From NCBI RefSeq assembly GCF_000368045.1, contig NZ_KB849235.1, positions 443,016-507,015 of the forward strand: a DNA stretch of 64,000 nucleotides, given 5' to 3'. The notes under the pieces are model-generated. The model saw only the letters and a program-made list of their open reading frames with translations, ran no database searches and was not told the origin of the DNA. This document shows positions 17,180-26,111 of this stretch, in pieces. Source of the DNA: Acinetobacter johnsonii CIP 64.6. GTDB lineage: Bacteria; Pseudomonadota; Gammaproteobacteria; Pseudomonadales; Moraxellaceae. The first letter of the stretch is position 1. Every line of letters starts with the position of its first letter. The position numbers and the translations under genes were made by a program.

Positions 17180-17811
17180 CAGGATTTTCCATCTCTATGG
17201 ATTTAGCACCCAAACAGTCTAAAACGCAGGATTCTAGTACTCTTAAGAGTACCGCCGAGTCTCGCCTAAAAAACTTCATGCAAGAAGTGACTGGTCGTGC
17301 GTTAGTAATGATGGAAAGTGCTACCCAAAACCAGCAGGGTATCGCCATGGATTTGGTGCAAGAAGCCTTTATTTCATTACACAAATCTTATTCCGATCGA
17401 TCTACGGAAGAATGGTATCCCCTGTTCTATACCATTCTAACCAACAAGTTACAGGATTGGCGTCGTAAAGAAGCACGTCGAGCACAACCGTTTTCTTTCT
17501 TTAAAAAAGTCAGTCTTGATGATGACGATTTTGAAGTCAATGAGGTGGTCGATGAAAGAGCGCTGAATCCTTCAGACTTTTTAAGTCAAGCTGTCACTGC
17601 GGATGAAATTCAAGAAGCCATTGCGGGTCTTCCTGTTCGTCAGCAGCAAGCATTTATGTTACGTGCATGGGAAGGTTTTGATACTGCAACCACTGCGCAA
17701 ATCATGAATTGCTCTGAAGGCAGTGTTAAAACTCATTACCACCGTGCGATTCAAGGCTTACGCAATGCTCTCGCACATTTGAATCCACATCTAGGAGGAT
17801 CATCCGAATGA
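17176..17811 (+). CDS. Sigma-70 family (ECF-like) RNA polymerase sigma factor
   Basis: A 211-residue protein with sigma region 2 (LVQEAFISLHKSYSDRSTEE, then FYTILTNKLQDWRRKE, about 55-98) and region 4 (about 145-200, AIAGLPVRQQQAFMLRAWEG, then GSVKTHYHRAIQGLR, a helix-turn-helix for the -35 element). The acidic linker between them (SLDDDDFEVNEVVDERALNP) is unusual. The stop overlaps the start of a single-pass membrane protein (ATGA), as in a sigma/anti-sigma pair, and a secreted DUF3106 protein follows. The inducing signal and the regulon are not known from the sequence. Confidence 0.9.
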   Translation: MTGFSISMDLAPKQSKTQDSSTLKSTAESRLKNFMQEVTGRALVMMESATQNQQGIAMDLVQEAFISLHKSYSDRSTEEWYPLFYTILTNKLQDWRRKEARRAQPFSFFKKVSLDDDDFEVNEVVDERALNPSDFLSQAVTADEIQEAIAGLPVRQQQAFMLRAWEGFDTATTAQIMNCSEGSVKTHYHRAIQGLRNALAHLNPHLGGSSE

Positions 17812-18125
17812 AAGATGATTTCTTAAAGCAAGTAACCTCCAAACTTGATGGGCTCGCGCAACACCACAAAAACAAACCCGTGGTGATGCAACATGTTCTT
17901 GATGACATTCAAGATCAAAAGTCCTCACGTTATGGCCTTTGGAAAATGTCAGGTTTTGCTTTAGCTGCGGCTATTGCTGGTTTTGTCGTACTTCCGAACT
18001 CTGTAACCCTTGATGAAAAACCACACAACCAAGTGGTTTCGACTCCTAAACTTTCACCTCAAATGGTTGAAGATTTAGAAATGTTATTGGTTTTAGGTGA
18101 GGACACTGTTCCACATGGCAGCTAA
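17808..18125 (+). CDS. DUF3619-like membrane protein, candidate anti-sigma factor
   Basis: A 105-residue protein with a cytoplasmic N-terminus (about 1-43), one membrane helix (about 45-63, WKMSGFALAAAIAGFVVLP) and a short periplasmic tail. The start overlaps the sigma-factor stop by four bases (ATGA). By arrangement and topology it resembles a small anti-sigma factor that would hold the sigma factor at the membrane. The family assignment to DUF3619 rests on context and general similarity; the anti-sigma role is inference. Confidence 0.75.
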   Translation: MKDDFLKQVTSKLDGLAQHHKNKPVVMQHVLDDIQDQKSSRYGLWKMSGFALAAAIAGFVVLPNSVTLDEKPHNQVVSTPKLSPQMVEDLEMLLVLGEDTVPHGS

Positions 18126-18519
18126 ACGTGTCGCTTTCGCACTTTGCACGCTAGGTTTTTTACAAACCAGTTTTGCAGGTTTTGATCGTTTTTGGATTTT
18201 TTCCAAAGATGCAGACACCCAAGTGTCTGAAACATGGGAATCGTTGTCTGAAGAAGAACAGCGTGCGTTGATTCAACGTTACCAATCTCTTAAAGAACTG
18301 CCCGATGCGCAAAGTGCAGCCCTGCAACAACGTATGGACTGGTTTACTCAGCTACCTGAGCAAGAAAAGCAAAAAATGCGTGAGACTTGGCAACAGATGA
18401 GCACCCAAGAACGACGTGATTTACGTGTACGCATGCAAAAAGCAGATGCAGATGAACGTGTGAATATTCGAAATGAATATATCAATAAATACATCCATAG
18501 TAACACTGCTACACATTAA
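18115..18519 (+). CDS. DUF3106-like secreted protein
   Basis: A 134-residue periplasmic protein with a signal peptide (AAKRVAFALCTLGFLQTSFA). A helical, Gln/Glu/Arg-rich domain follows with repeated phrases of the type W-x-S-L-S-E-E-E-Q-R and W-Q-Q-M-S-T-Q-E-R-R, typical of DUF3106. I prefer the ATG at 18115 over a GTG at 18097 because it begins a clean signal peptide. It overlaps the upstream gene by 11 bases. As the third gene of the sigma operon it may sense periplasmic or envelope conditions (inference). A terminator follows. Confidence 0.8.
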   Translation: MAAKRVAFALCTLGFLQTSFAGFDRFWIFSKDADTQVSETWESLSEEEQRALIQRYQSLKELPDAQSAALQQRMDWFTQLPEQEKQKMRETWQQMSTQERRDLRVRMQKADADERVNIRNEYINKYIHSNTATH

Positions 18520-18557
18520 GATGCCTAGCCGAATATAAATAGTATAGAAACGCTCAT

Positions 18558-18588
18558 AAAAAAATGCCTCATGTGAGGCATTTTTTTA
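18558..18588. terminator. Bidirectional terminator
   Basis: ATGCCTC and GAGGCAT stem with A-run before and T-run after, between the convergent sigma operon and the CSLREA gene. Confidence 0.9.
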
Positions 18589-18597
18589 TGCTTACAT

Positions 18598-21018
18598 TTA
18601 TATTTTTCGTCGTTGTCTAAGCCACGCTAATGACAACAATCCAAGCACCCCAACACTACCCATTGAGCCACCACCACCGCCACTCGCTTCCGTATTGGTA
18701 TTTTTAGCGGTGTTCGTAAAATACATCATCGCAGATTTAGACTCTTCAGCCTCTGCATCATAGATCACATATTCAATTTCATAAGGGAATGGACTGAAAT
18801 TATTGCGGACTTCAACTTCAATATTGCCGCCATAACATACATATTTTTCATACTCTCCCGGACAAGAACCTGTACGTTCTGGCTTAATATTAATGCCTGC
18901 ATCCTGACGTACAATACGAATAGCAAGATCCTTTCCATTCGCATCACGGTGAAATGCTGGACGCTGATGTTCTGCCGCGACTGTACTAATTGGCCCATCA
19001 CCATCATCACTATCATTTGCCAGTGGATTTACATTGAGTTTTAAAATGCCACCATAATTCAGGGTGTATTCATCCGTTTTGGCAATCGGTTGTATATTGC
19101 TAAACTCCGCTTTTAGAATCCCCGAAGAGCTTGCCTGCGTAGCCTTACTCTTTACACTATATTGGCAATACACATATTCCGTGCTTGTTGTAGGCTTACC
19201 ATCGGTGCGATAAATCATGATTTGTTTTAAATCATCCTTCCACTCACAGCGTAAAGTTGGATCCGCTCTGAGCTTTGAGGTATCCAGCACACCATCTTTG
19301 GCACTGAGCACACCTACACCTAATACCTGAGTTTCAGTAATGGTATAATTCTCAGTGTTCATTTCTTTTAAAGCAGACGTTCCATCAGCAGTGTTGACCA
19401 CAGCCTCATCTTGCAAGACAAACTGGAAAGGATCGACATAAATCGCTCGGTACTTTTGATGTAGTTTGGTTGCCGCTAAAAGCTCTTTATAACGCTTTAA
19501 CTCTTCATTAAACTCGATCAAAAAGTCTGGATTGGTGTTTTTATTGGCGATTAATTCTTCCAATTCCTTAATATTATTCTCATAAGCCTGAAGACGTTCT
19601 GCCTGCGAGCTATTTTTCAAATCAGCAATATCAGCTGCTGCTAAACGACGCAACTCAACCGATCCAATATCACAGCTGTTAGCTTCCGCAGGTGCTAACA
19701 TCAATGTTCCGTCGACAATACGATCTAGACCACGCTGGTCACTATCATTACAGCTCAATTTACTGTTGGTATCGAGTAAATCAACTCCACCACTATTCAC
19801 TTTCGGGAAATACATTGGGCGGAATAAATTATATTTTGATGGCGAAGTTAAGGAACTGAGTAGACTTCCTATAGCTACATTTTTCACATCAATATTAGTA
19901 TCTGTCGTACCATCGAGTATTCGTGCACTTGCTGCCAGTTCACACTGACTGGTCACCGTATCAAGCGCATTGTAACCGGCTGTCACACCTGCATCATATT
20001 TATCGGATAGTGTCTGAGAACCGACATAGCGGCATGATGTGTTTCCATTATATGCAAGCACATTGTAATACATTGACTTCATACCAAAATCATCATAATC
20101 CAAAACACTCGCTGCACTGTTTTCTACAATAGTGTTATTTGACAATAAGAAACTACTTTCAAGACTTAGATTATGCTCTCGGGTATTGACGGCATACAAA
20201 ATGCTTCCATTTGTTGCATTTACCGTATTTTTTGCAATGGTATTATTCGCCATAGCAACTTTTGGGTTACCACAAAAATCGAATGCATTTAGATTCGATA
20301 TCTGACCATTCGAAATAATACTATTCGCTCTAAACTCTATATTGGTTTTTACATCCAACAGCCCTGCATAACATTGCATTGCAAGAACACTACCCACAGT
20401 CGCTTGGTTGCCTTGTAATACACTATTATTTACAGTCACCTGATGCTCACCAGGACCAACGAGATAGAGTGCTCCACCTTTTTTATCGGACTTTGAGTTT
20501 AGAATTTGTGCATTATTTAAGGTTAATGCTCCACCGACCAATAAAGCACCGCCTTCATCTGCCGAATAACCATTTTCTAAAATCACATTCTCTAGCGTCA
20601 AACTGGTCTTGCTAATGGTATTAAATAAACGTGACTTTCCACCCGCATCAATCCGTGAAGTCAACTCACCTAGCGCTGGATACTTAAAAGTGATGGGATT
20701 TTTTTCACGATCTAAATATGGGCTTTTCCCAAAAATCACCACTTTAGACTCGGGAACAATTTCCTTATTCAGTTTATACGTCCCAGCTGCTAACTGAATA
20801 TAATCGGTTTGACCTGAACCGGTATTCCCAGCACTACAGCCCCCATAAGCCTTGTTTAAGCTGGCTGTTTTGATTGCCTCACGGAGTGAACATTGATTCA
20901 TGTTTACATTATCTTCATCTTCAAATGTGTTGACATGAATTGTTCTATCTTCTGCAGCCATTAATGTCATAGCAGTTATTACCATGACACCCAATAGTCC
21001 TTTTTTAAAGTGTTTCAT
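18598..21018 (-). CDS. rbtA: CSLREA-domain surface protein with GlyGly-CTERM tail (rhombotarget A type)
   Basis: A large secreted protein of 806 residues. A signal peptide ends near AMTLMAA. The CSLREA motif follows at about 42-47 (NQCSLREAIKTASLN), then a probable right-handed beta-helix (about 50-450, recurrent asparagine-rich N-N-T-I turns). Next come a charged helical segment (about 470-525, RLQAYENNIKELEELIANK) and a tandem-95/cadherin-like module (NPLANDSDDGDG). The C-terminus is a GlyGly-CTERM sorting signal: a glycine run, a hydrophobic helix (VGVLGLLSLAWL) and basic RQRRKI. Such tails are cut by a rhombosortase after type II secretion (family knowledge). The related 601-residue gene lies 16 bases upstream, so they form an operon. 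The rhombosortase itself is not in the window. Confidence 0.85.
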   Translation of the reverse strand: MKHFKKGLLGVMVITAMTLMAAEDRTIHVNTFEDEDNVNMNQCSLREAIKTASLNKAYGGCSAGNTGSGQTDYIQLAAGTYKLNKEIVPESKVVIFGKSPYLDREKNPITFKYPALGELTSRIDAGGKSRLFNTISKTSLTLENVILENGYSADEGGALLVGGALTLNNAQILNSKSDKKGGALYLVGPGEHQVTVNNSVLQGNQATVGSVLAMQCYAGLLDVKTNIEFRANSIISNGQISNLNAFDFCGNPKVAMANNTIAKNTVNATNGSILYAVNTREHNLSLESSFLLSNNTIVENSAASVLDYDDFGMKSMYYNVLAYNGNTSCRYVGSQTLSDKYDAGVTAGYNALDTVTSQCELAASARILDGTTDTNIDVKNVAIGSLLSSLTSPSKYNLFRPMYFPKVNSGGVDLLDTNSKLSCNDSDQRGLDRIVDGTLMLAPAEANSCDIGSVELRRLAAADIADLKNSSQAERLQAYENNIKELEELIANKNTNPDFLIEFNEELKRYKELLAATKLHQKYRAIYVDPFQFVLQDEAVVNTADGTSALKEMNTENYTITETQVLGVGVLSAKDGVLDTSKLRADPTLRCEWKDDLKQIMIYRTDGKPTTSTEYVYCQYSVKSKATQASSSGILKAEFSNIQPIAKTDEYTLNYGGILKLNVNPLANDSDDGDGPISTVAAEHQRPAFHRDANGKDLAIRIVRQDAGINIKPERTGSCPGEYEKYVCYGGNIEVEVRNNFSPFPYEIEYVIYDAEAEESKSAMMYFTNTAKNTNTEASGGGGGSMGSVGVLGLLSLAWLRQRRKI

Positions 21019-21034
21019 GTTTGCCCTTTTCTTT

Positions 21035-22840
21035 TTATTTTCGACGCAGCAAAATTAAAGCAAATAACCCCAGTAAGCTCAGAATACCCGTGCTTCCCCC
21101 AGAGGTTTTAATTTTGTCACTTTCCATATGATTTTGCGGTTCTTGTACAATTTGTACATTCACTTCAACGAACGGAATATGTTCATCAAAACGTGTCGTG
21201 GTTGTGACCAGCTGTAACCTGAAAATATCAGCACCATGCCATGCTCCATTTGGCGTGTAAGTAATATTTCCTAGCTCATCAATCACTACTTTGCCTTTCG
21301 ATACCGTTTGAGTCTGCTGTACCCGCATACAACCGGGTTGCCATTCTTCACCGTTTGGCGCTTTAGCCGATTTGAATAAGCTTGCACATTCGGTTTTGGA
21401 CAGTAGATCACTATCTCCAAGTAAATCTGCAACTGAAAGTTTAGCTACTTGCCCCGCAATCAGATCTTCACCAATTAAGCTAATCGTCGTTGGAACCTCA
21501 ATTTCGATTGCTCCACGGTCACAAAAGGTATTATTCGTATTTCGATTCACACCACGTTGATCTGAATTTTCACAGCCAATTAAAGAATCCGTTGTGTTTA
21601 CAACCACTTTACCCTTGTTCACAATTGGAGAATCTAACCAATGTGTCTGACTCATTAAAATGCGTGGACGGATATAGCCTAAAAATTTTTGGTTGGGAAC
21701 AATATAAGGACACAATAAACTGTCAGTATCTGCAGACATGGTTTTACACTCACCCACCACATCACTGCCTGCAATCAAAGCGCCAGACCAAAACTCATTC
21801 GGATAATAGCTCGCACCGCTGCCACAGTCACTTTGCGTGACTAAGTTGTTCTGAAGAACTGCTTTACTTAAATCCCCAGCACAGTTTTGTGTGATGGTAT
21901 TTTCAGCATTCCCTAAAACGATACTATTGGCCAGATAAGCCAAGTTTGTAGATGGATTGAAATAAATCCCTTTACTGTTTCCCACCACCGTTAAGTTATT
22001 CAAAGCCATGCCATCTCGAACATTAACGACATAACCTGTATTTTTCACAAAGGTACTACTGACCAGACGTGATGCTAAACTGGATAAGGTTGTATCTTCT
22101 TTAACCGTTGCATTATTGACAGAGTAAATATTGGCACTGCTTGCATCTGTTGTTTTATTTTCTTTGAAAACTGAATTATAAATCCGAAAAGAAGGCGCGT
22201 CCCCATACAAAATAGCACCTTGTACCGCTTGGTTTTGCTCAACCAGAGTAGAGCGAATTTCAACTAGACTACGACTGGTACCATCTTCGAGCAAGGTTGC
22301 GACATTGTAAATCGCCCCCCCTTGCCCTGCAAAACCACCTGTTAATTTGACGTACTCAAGACCTAAATATTCATTGTTATAAATTAAACCACCTTGATTC
22401 ACACCGCAGTCTTTCGCACAGCCCTGTAGAGTAACCTCTTTTACTAACACACGAATTAAAGCATTCTCAGCATTATCAACCCTTAATAAGTTGTCAGAAC
22501 CATTCATTTTTAAGATGGCATTACTTAAACCCTGAACAGTTTCTTCCCCCACAGAACTGTCATAACTTGTTCTGAGTGTTAAATCTTTTTTGATCGCAAG
22601 ATGGGTATTTAGCAAATAGGTTTTATTTTTCTCAAGCATGACGGTGGAAATCGCATCTTTGCCCCCGCAGCCATAATAACCCGCCTCAGGCATACCTTGA
22701 TTAATATAGTCGATAGCTTCGCGAAGTGAACATTCCGTGTCATTTTTGACAATATCGTCAGTGATGGTCACCTTAATATTGTCCGAATAGGCATGACTCG
22801 CCACCAATAGCGTAGCTACACCTATGCTCTTCTTGAGCAT
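21035..22840 (-). CDS. Second CSLREA-domain protein with GlyGly-CTERM-like tail
   Basis: A 601-residue paralogue-like neighbour of the rbtA-type gene. It has a signal peptide (KKSIGVATLLVASHAYS), CSLREA at about 37-42 (TECSLREAIDYINQG), a beta-helix region with cysteines, and a late tandem-95/VCBS-like module (LGNITYTPNGAWHGADIFRL). The tail is SGGSTG followed by a hydrophobic helix (ILSLLGLFALIL) and LRRK. The glycine part is shorter than in the downstream protein but the tripartite sorting layout is kept. A very good SD (AAGGAGATCGTT) precedes the ATG. It is the first gene of the pair. The role is probably surface exposure or interaction; the ligand is unknown. Confidence 0.85.
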   Translation of the reverse strand: MLKKSIGVATLLVASHAYSDNIKVTITDDIVKNDTECSLREAIDYINQGMPEAGYYGCGGKDAISTVMLEKNKTYLLNTHLAIKKDLTLRTSYDSSVGEETVQGLSNAILKMNGSDNLLRVDNAENALIRVLVKEVTLQGCAKDCGVNQGGLIYNNEYLGLEYVKLTGGFAGQGGAIYNVATLLEDGTSRSLVEIRSTLVEQNQAVQGAILYGDAPSFRIYNSVFKENKTTDASSANIYSVNNATVKEDTTLSSLASRLVSSTFVKNTGYVVNVRDGMALNNLTVVGNSKGIYFNPSTNLAYLANSIVLGNAENTITQNCAGDLSKAVLQNNLVTQSDCGSGASYYPNEFWSGALIAGSDVVGECKTMSADTDSLLCPYIVPNQKFLGYIRPRILMSQTHWLDSPIVNKGKVVVNTTDSLIGCENSDQRGVNRNTNNTFCDRGAIEIEVPTTISLIGEDLIAGQVAKLSVADLLGDSDLLSKTECASLFKSAKAPNGEEWQPGCMRVQQTQTVSKGKVVIDELGNITYTPNGAWHGADIFRLQLVTTTTRFDEHIPFVEVNVQIVQEPQNHMESDKIKTSGGSTGILSLLGLFALILLRRK

Positions 22841-22962
22841 AACGATCTCCTTGCTTTTATTTTATCTTTTCTTTTTATTCTTAGATTGCAAAATCCCTGC
22901 AATATCTAACAATTTTTCGTACTCTGTCACAGCTCGGACAATTTCTCAAGTAATATTATGAT

Positions 22963-23667
22963 TTACCGATATTCGTCAATTAGCGCATAAATTTGTCTGA
23001 GGTTTGCATTACTCAGTTTGGTTTTCTCACCTTTAAGCAGTTGAATCAGTTGTTCTAAACTTTGCAATAACACCGAGGTTTGATGTGGCCCATGCGAGAG
23101 TAAATAATCAATAATCTGTTGATCAATATGAATCCCACGACGTGATAAAACCGACATCACCAATGTAGAACGATCGGCATACAAACTTCCGTTTGGTACT
23201 TTCACACTTACAGCTTGCGTCAGGCGAGATTGTAAATCGGGTAGTTCAAGTTTTAATTCAATCGGCGCAACACGAGAAGAGAACACCAACTGCCCGCCTT
23301 CTTCATTATTGTAGTTGATCAGGTGAAAAACCGCTTTCTGCCAATGCGGCACACCGCTTATGGCTTCAATGTCATCTAAAGCGACAAGATCAAAACGCTC
23401 TAAAGAAGTAATTGCTTCTGTTGGCGCATCCAACAACTCAAGTAGAGAGACTTGAATCGCTGTTTTCCCCACATCCAAATAAGAATCACAAATTGCTGAA
23501 AGTAAATGGCTTTTTCCAGAACCCGCACCACCATACACATAAAAACGATTCATTAAACCTGCATGTAACTGACGAATCGCATCGATAACAGGCCCCCATC
23601 CCGGCCCAGAAAAATCACTGATTCGGGCATCGAGTTGGGGTTCAATATCTAGTTGCAATTGACGCAT
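22963..23667 (-). CDS. hda: DnaA regulatory inactivator Hda
   Basis: A DnaA-related AAA+ protein that, with the beta clamp, promotes hydrolysis of DnaA-bound ATP and so limits re-initiation of replication. The 234-residue protein has the N-terminal clamp-binding peptide of the QLQLDI type (MRQLQLDIEP), Walker A (YGGAGSGKSHLL, about 45-56), Walker B (VALDDIEAI) and an arginine-finger region (LPDLQSRLTQA). It follows the AI-2E-family permease by 15 bases on the same strand, a pairing common in gamma-proteobacteria. Confidence 0.93.
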   Translation of the reverse strand: MRQLQLDIEPQLDARISDFSGPGWGPVIDAIRQLHAGLMNRFYVYGGAGSGKSHLLSAICDSYLDVGKTAIQVSLLELLDAPTEAITSLERFDLVALDDIEAISGVPHWQKAVFHLINYNNEEGGQLVFSSRVAPIELKLELPDLQSRLTQAVSVKVPNGSLYADRSTLVMSVLSRRGIHIDQQIIDYLLSHGPHQTSVLLQSLEQLIQLLKGEKTKLSNANLRQIYALIDEYR

Positions 23668-23682
23668 GCTGGTTTGTATATC

Positions 23683-24903
23683 CTAAAGTTCTTTATGGTC
23701 TATCTGATCAATCTTACTTGAATTTTCAGATGCTTGCTGAGCTTTTACCGTTTGATTTTTTAGTTCAATATCAACATCGACTTCATCTGTTTCAATCGTA
23801 ATTGAACCCGCTGATGAATCTTGCAAAACATAAGTAGATGTACTATACATTGGGCTGTTTTCATAAAACTCACGTGCATGTCTTAATAAGACCACAATCA
23901 CAGCAGCGACAGGCAATGCAATTAACATTCCTAAAATACCGCCCAATTGTGCACCAGCCAGCACTGCAAATACCACAGCAACTGGAGACAAGCCAATTTT
24001 ATCGCCCAACAAGAACGGTTGTAGGATATAACCTTCCACTGCCTGACCAATCATAAAGACCACGCCAACCAAGAGTAATTGCATCCAATCAATACCAAAC
24101 TGGAATAAACTTGCAATCACTGCGGCAATAATCCCGACAGCAAAACCTAAGTACGGAATGATACTGCATAATCCAGCCACCATCCCAATAATCAAACCTA
24201 CTTCAAGTCCAATCAACTGTAAGCCCATTGCATAGACCACGCCCAAGAGCACCATGACCAAGAACTGACCTTTGACAAAAGCACCAAGTACACTATGACA
24301 TTCTTTAACAATGACTAAGGTCTGTTCTTCATATCGCCGTGGAATAAGACGACGGAAACTGTCCAGCATGCGATCCCAATCTAATAAAAAATAGAATGCA
24401 ATAATTGGGATCAGCACAACAGTACCACCAATCTGAATGAAGTTCAGTCCAGACTGAGCCAACTTGGCAATCATAGCCTGAATACTGTCTGCACTATAGT
24501 TGGTCTGTACATATTCCATAATCGCGGCTGAAATCTGATCAACATCTAATTCCATTGGGACCAAATTAAAACTGTCAGATAACCAAGGCAGGAATTTATA
24601 ATTCGCCCAATGTATGCCTGAAGGAATGCTGTTCTTCGCATACATCAGCTGTTCCCACACCAGTGGAACCAAATACCAAAATGCCAATGTAATGACAACG
24701 CCAATACCGATAAAAACAGCACTAATAGATAACCAACGTGGTAAGCCAATTTTATGCAGTTTATCAACCAGTGGACTAAACAGATAAGCGACTAAAAATG
24801 CACCAATAAAAGGTAAAACAACAGGCTTGAGTAGATACAACACCCAGAGTATGAGCGCGATTCCTGCCAAAATAAAAATACGTTTAAGTGTACGATCTTG
24901 CAT
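23683..24903 (-). CDS. AI-2E family transporter (PerM-like permease)
   Basis: A 406-residue inner-membrane protein of the UPF0118/AI-2E family with about eight helices. Helices near 9-40 (IFILAGIALILWVLYLLKPV) and 60-85 come first, then a large loop, then a C-terminal bundle with the family motifs (AFVKGQFLVMVLLGVVYAMG, IPYLGFAVGIIAAV, and GGILGMLIALPVAAVI). The last 50 residues are a hydrophilic acidic tail (TIETDEVDVDIELKNQ). Substrates vary in this family and cannot be assigned. It is divergent from purM and upstream of hda. Confidence 0.9.
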   Translation of the reverse strand: MQDRTLKRIFILAGIALILWVLYLLKPVVLPFIGAFLVAYLFSPLVDKLHKIGLPRWLSISAVFIGIGVVITLAFWYLVPLVWEQLMYAKNSIPSGIHWANYKFLPWLSDSFNLVPMELDVDQISAAIMEYVQTNYSADSIQAMIAKLAQSGLNFIQIGGTVVLIPIIAFYFLLDWDRMLDSFRRLIPRRYEEQTLVIVKECHSVLGAFVKGQFLVMVLLGVVYAMGLQLIGLEVGLIIGMVAGLCSIIPYLGFAVGIIAAVIASLFQFGIDWMQLLLVGVVFMIGQAVEGYILQPFLLGDKIGLSPVAVVFAVLAGAQLGGILGMLIALPVAAVIVVLLRHAREFYENSPMYSTSTYVLQDSSAGSITIETDEVDVDIELKNQTVKAQQASENSSKIDQIDHKEL

Positions 24904-25003
24904 GCAATCTCGCCTTTGTCAGATTTAATCGTTATTGAGAAAAATATTTTAGTAAAGATAACATTTTAGCGCAGAAATAACATATGTGTTTCGTATATTC
25001 AGG

Positions 25004-25009
25004 TATAAT
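25004..25009 (+). promoter_or_regulatory. Candidate -10 element of the purMN promoter
   Basis: A consensus TATAAT lies 27 bases before the purM ATG in the divergent spacer. No good -35 hexamer is seen 16-18 bases upstream (CATATG), so an activator or other contacts may be needed. Confidence 0.45.
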
Positions 25010-25035
25010 CGCCCCGCGAATGCGGAGACTTCATT

Positions 25036-26106
25036 ATGAGCAACTCAACTTCTACCCCAAACACTGGTTTAAGCTACAAAGATGCAGGTGTCGACATTGA
25101 AGCGGGCGACGCGTTAGTCGATCGTATCAAATCTGTCGCGAAGCGTACTACTCGTCCTGAAGTAATGGGCGGATTAGGTGGCTTCGGTGCACTTTGTAAA
25201 ATCCCTAAAGGTTATGAAGAACCTGTTCTCGTATCTGGCACAGACGGTGTTGGTACAAAATTACGTTTAGCATTAAATTTGAACCGTCATGACACGATTG
25301 GTCAAGACTTGGTTGCAATGTGTGTAAACGATCTTCTTGTATGTGGCGCTGAGCCATTATTCTTCCTTGACTACTATGCAACTGGCCATCTTAATGTAGA
25401 TGTAGCTGCAAACGTAGTTACTGGTATTGGTACAGGCTGTGAACTTGCTGGTTGTGCATTGGTTGGTGGTGAAACTGCCGAAATGCCTGGCATGTATGAA
25501 GGCGAAGATTACGACTTGGCAGGTTTCTGTGTAGGCGTAGTTGAGCAAAGCAAAATTATTGATGGCTCTAAAGTCAAAGCGGGTGACGTTTTAATTGGTG
25601 TTGCATCAAGTGGTGCTCACTCAAACGGTTACTCTCTACTTCGTAAAATTTTAGACGTGAAAAACGTTGACTTGACGCAAATCGTTGATGGTCGTCCACT
25701 TGCTGATGTTGCAATAGAACCAACACGTATTTATGTGAAGCCTATTCTTCAACTGTTAAAAGAAGTTGATGTACACGCAATGGCGCACATTACTGGTGGT
25801 GGTTTACCAGGTAACTTACCACGCGTATTGCCGAATGGTGCTCAAGCTGTTGTGAATGAAGCATCTTGGGAATGGCCAGAATTGTTTAAACTTCTTCAGC
25901 GCGAAGGCGGTGTTGAACAGTTCGAAATGTATCGCACATTCAACTGTGGCGTAGGCATGGTCTTAGTTGTCGATGCTGCTGATGCGGATAAAACAGTTGA
26001 ACGACTCAATAGCCTTGGTGAAAAAGCTTTCACTATGGGGCATATCGCAGACAATGCTGAGTCAGTTGAAGGCGCAGACGAAAAAATCCGTGTGGTATTC
26101 GCTTAA
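25036..26106 (+). CDS. purM: Phosphoribosylformylglycinamidine cyclo-ligase
   Basis: AIR synthetase, the fifth step of purine synthesis, converting FGAM and ATP to AIR, the step after PurL. The 356-residue protein has the family motifs SYKDAGVDIEAGDALVDRIK, GGLGGFGALC, SGTDGVGTKL, VNDLLVCGAEPLFFLDYYAT and GGGLPGNLPRVLP. GCGGAGA upstream of the ATG acts as SD. purN follows five bases after the stop, so the two are one transcription unit. Confidence 0.98.
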   Translation: MSNSTSTPNTGLSYKDAGVDIEAGDALVDRIKSVAKRTTRPEVMGGLGGFGALCKIPKGYEEPVLVSGTDGVGTKLRLALNLNRHDTIGQDLVAMCVNDLLVCGAEPLFFLDYYATGHLNVDVAANVVTGIGTGCELAGCALVGGETAEMPGMYEGEDYDLAGFCVGVVEQSKIIDGSKVKAGDVLIGVASSGAHSNGYSLLRKILDVKNVDLTQIVDGRPLADVAIEPTRIYVKPILQLLKEVDVHAMAHITGGGLPGNLPRVLPNGAQAVVNEASWEWPELFKLLQREGGVEQFEMYRTFNCGVGMVLVVDAADADKTVERLNSLGEKAFTMGHIADNAESVEGADEKIRVVFA

Positions 26107-26111
26107 TTCGT

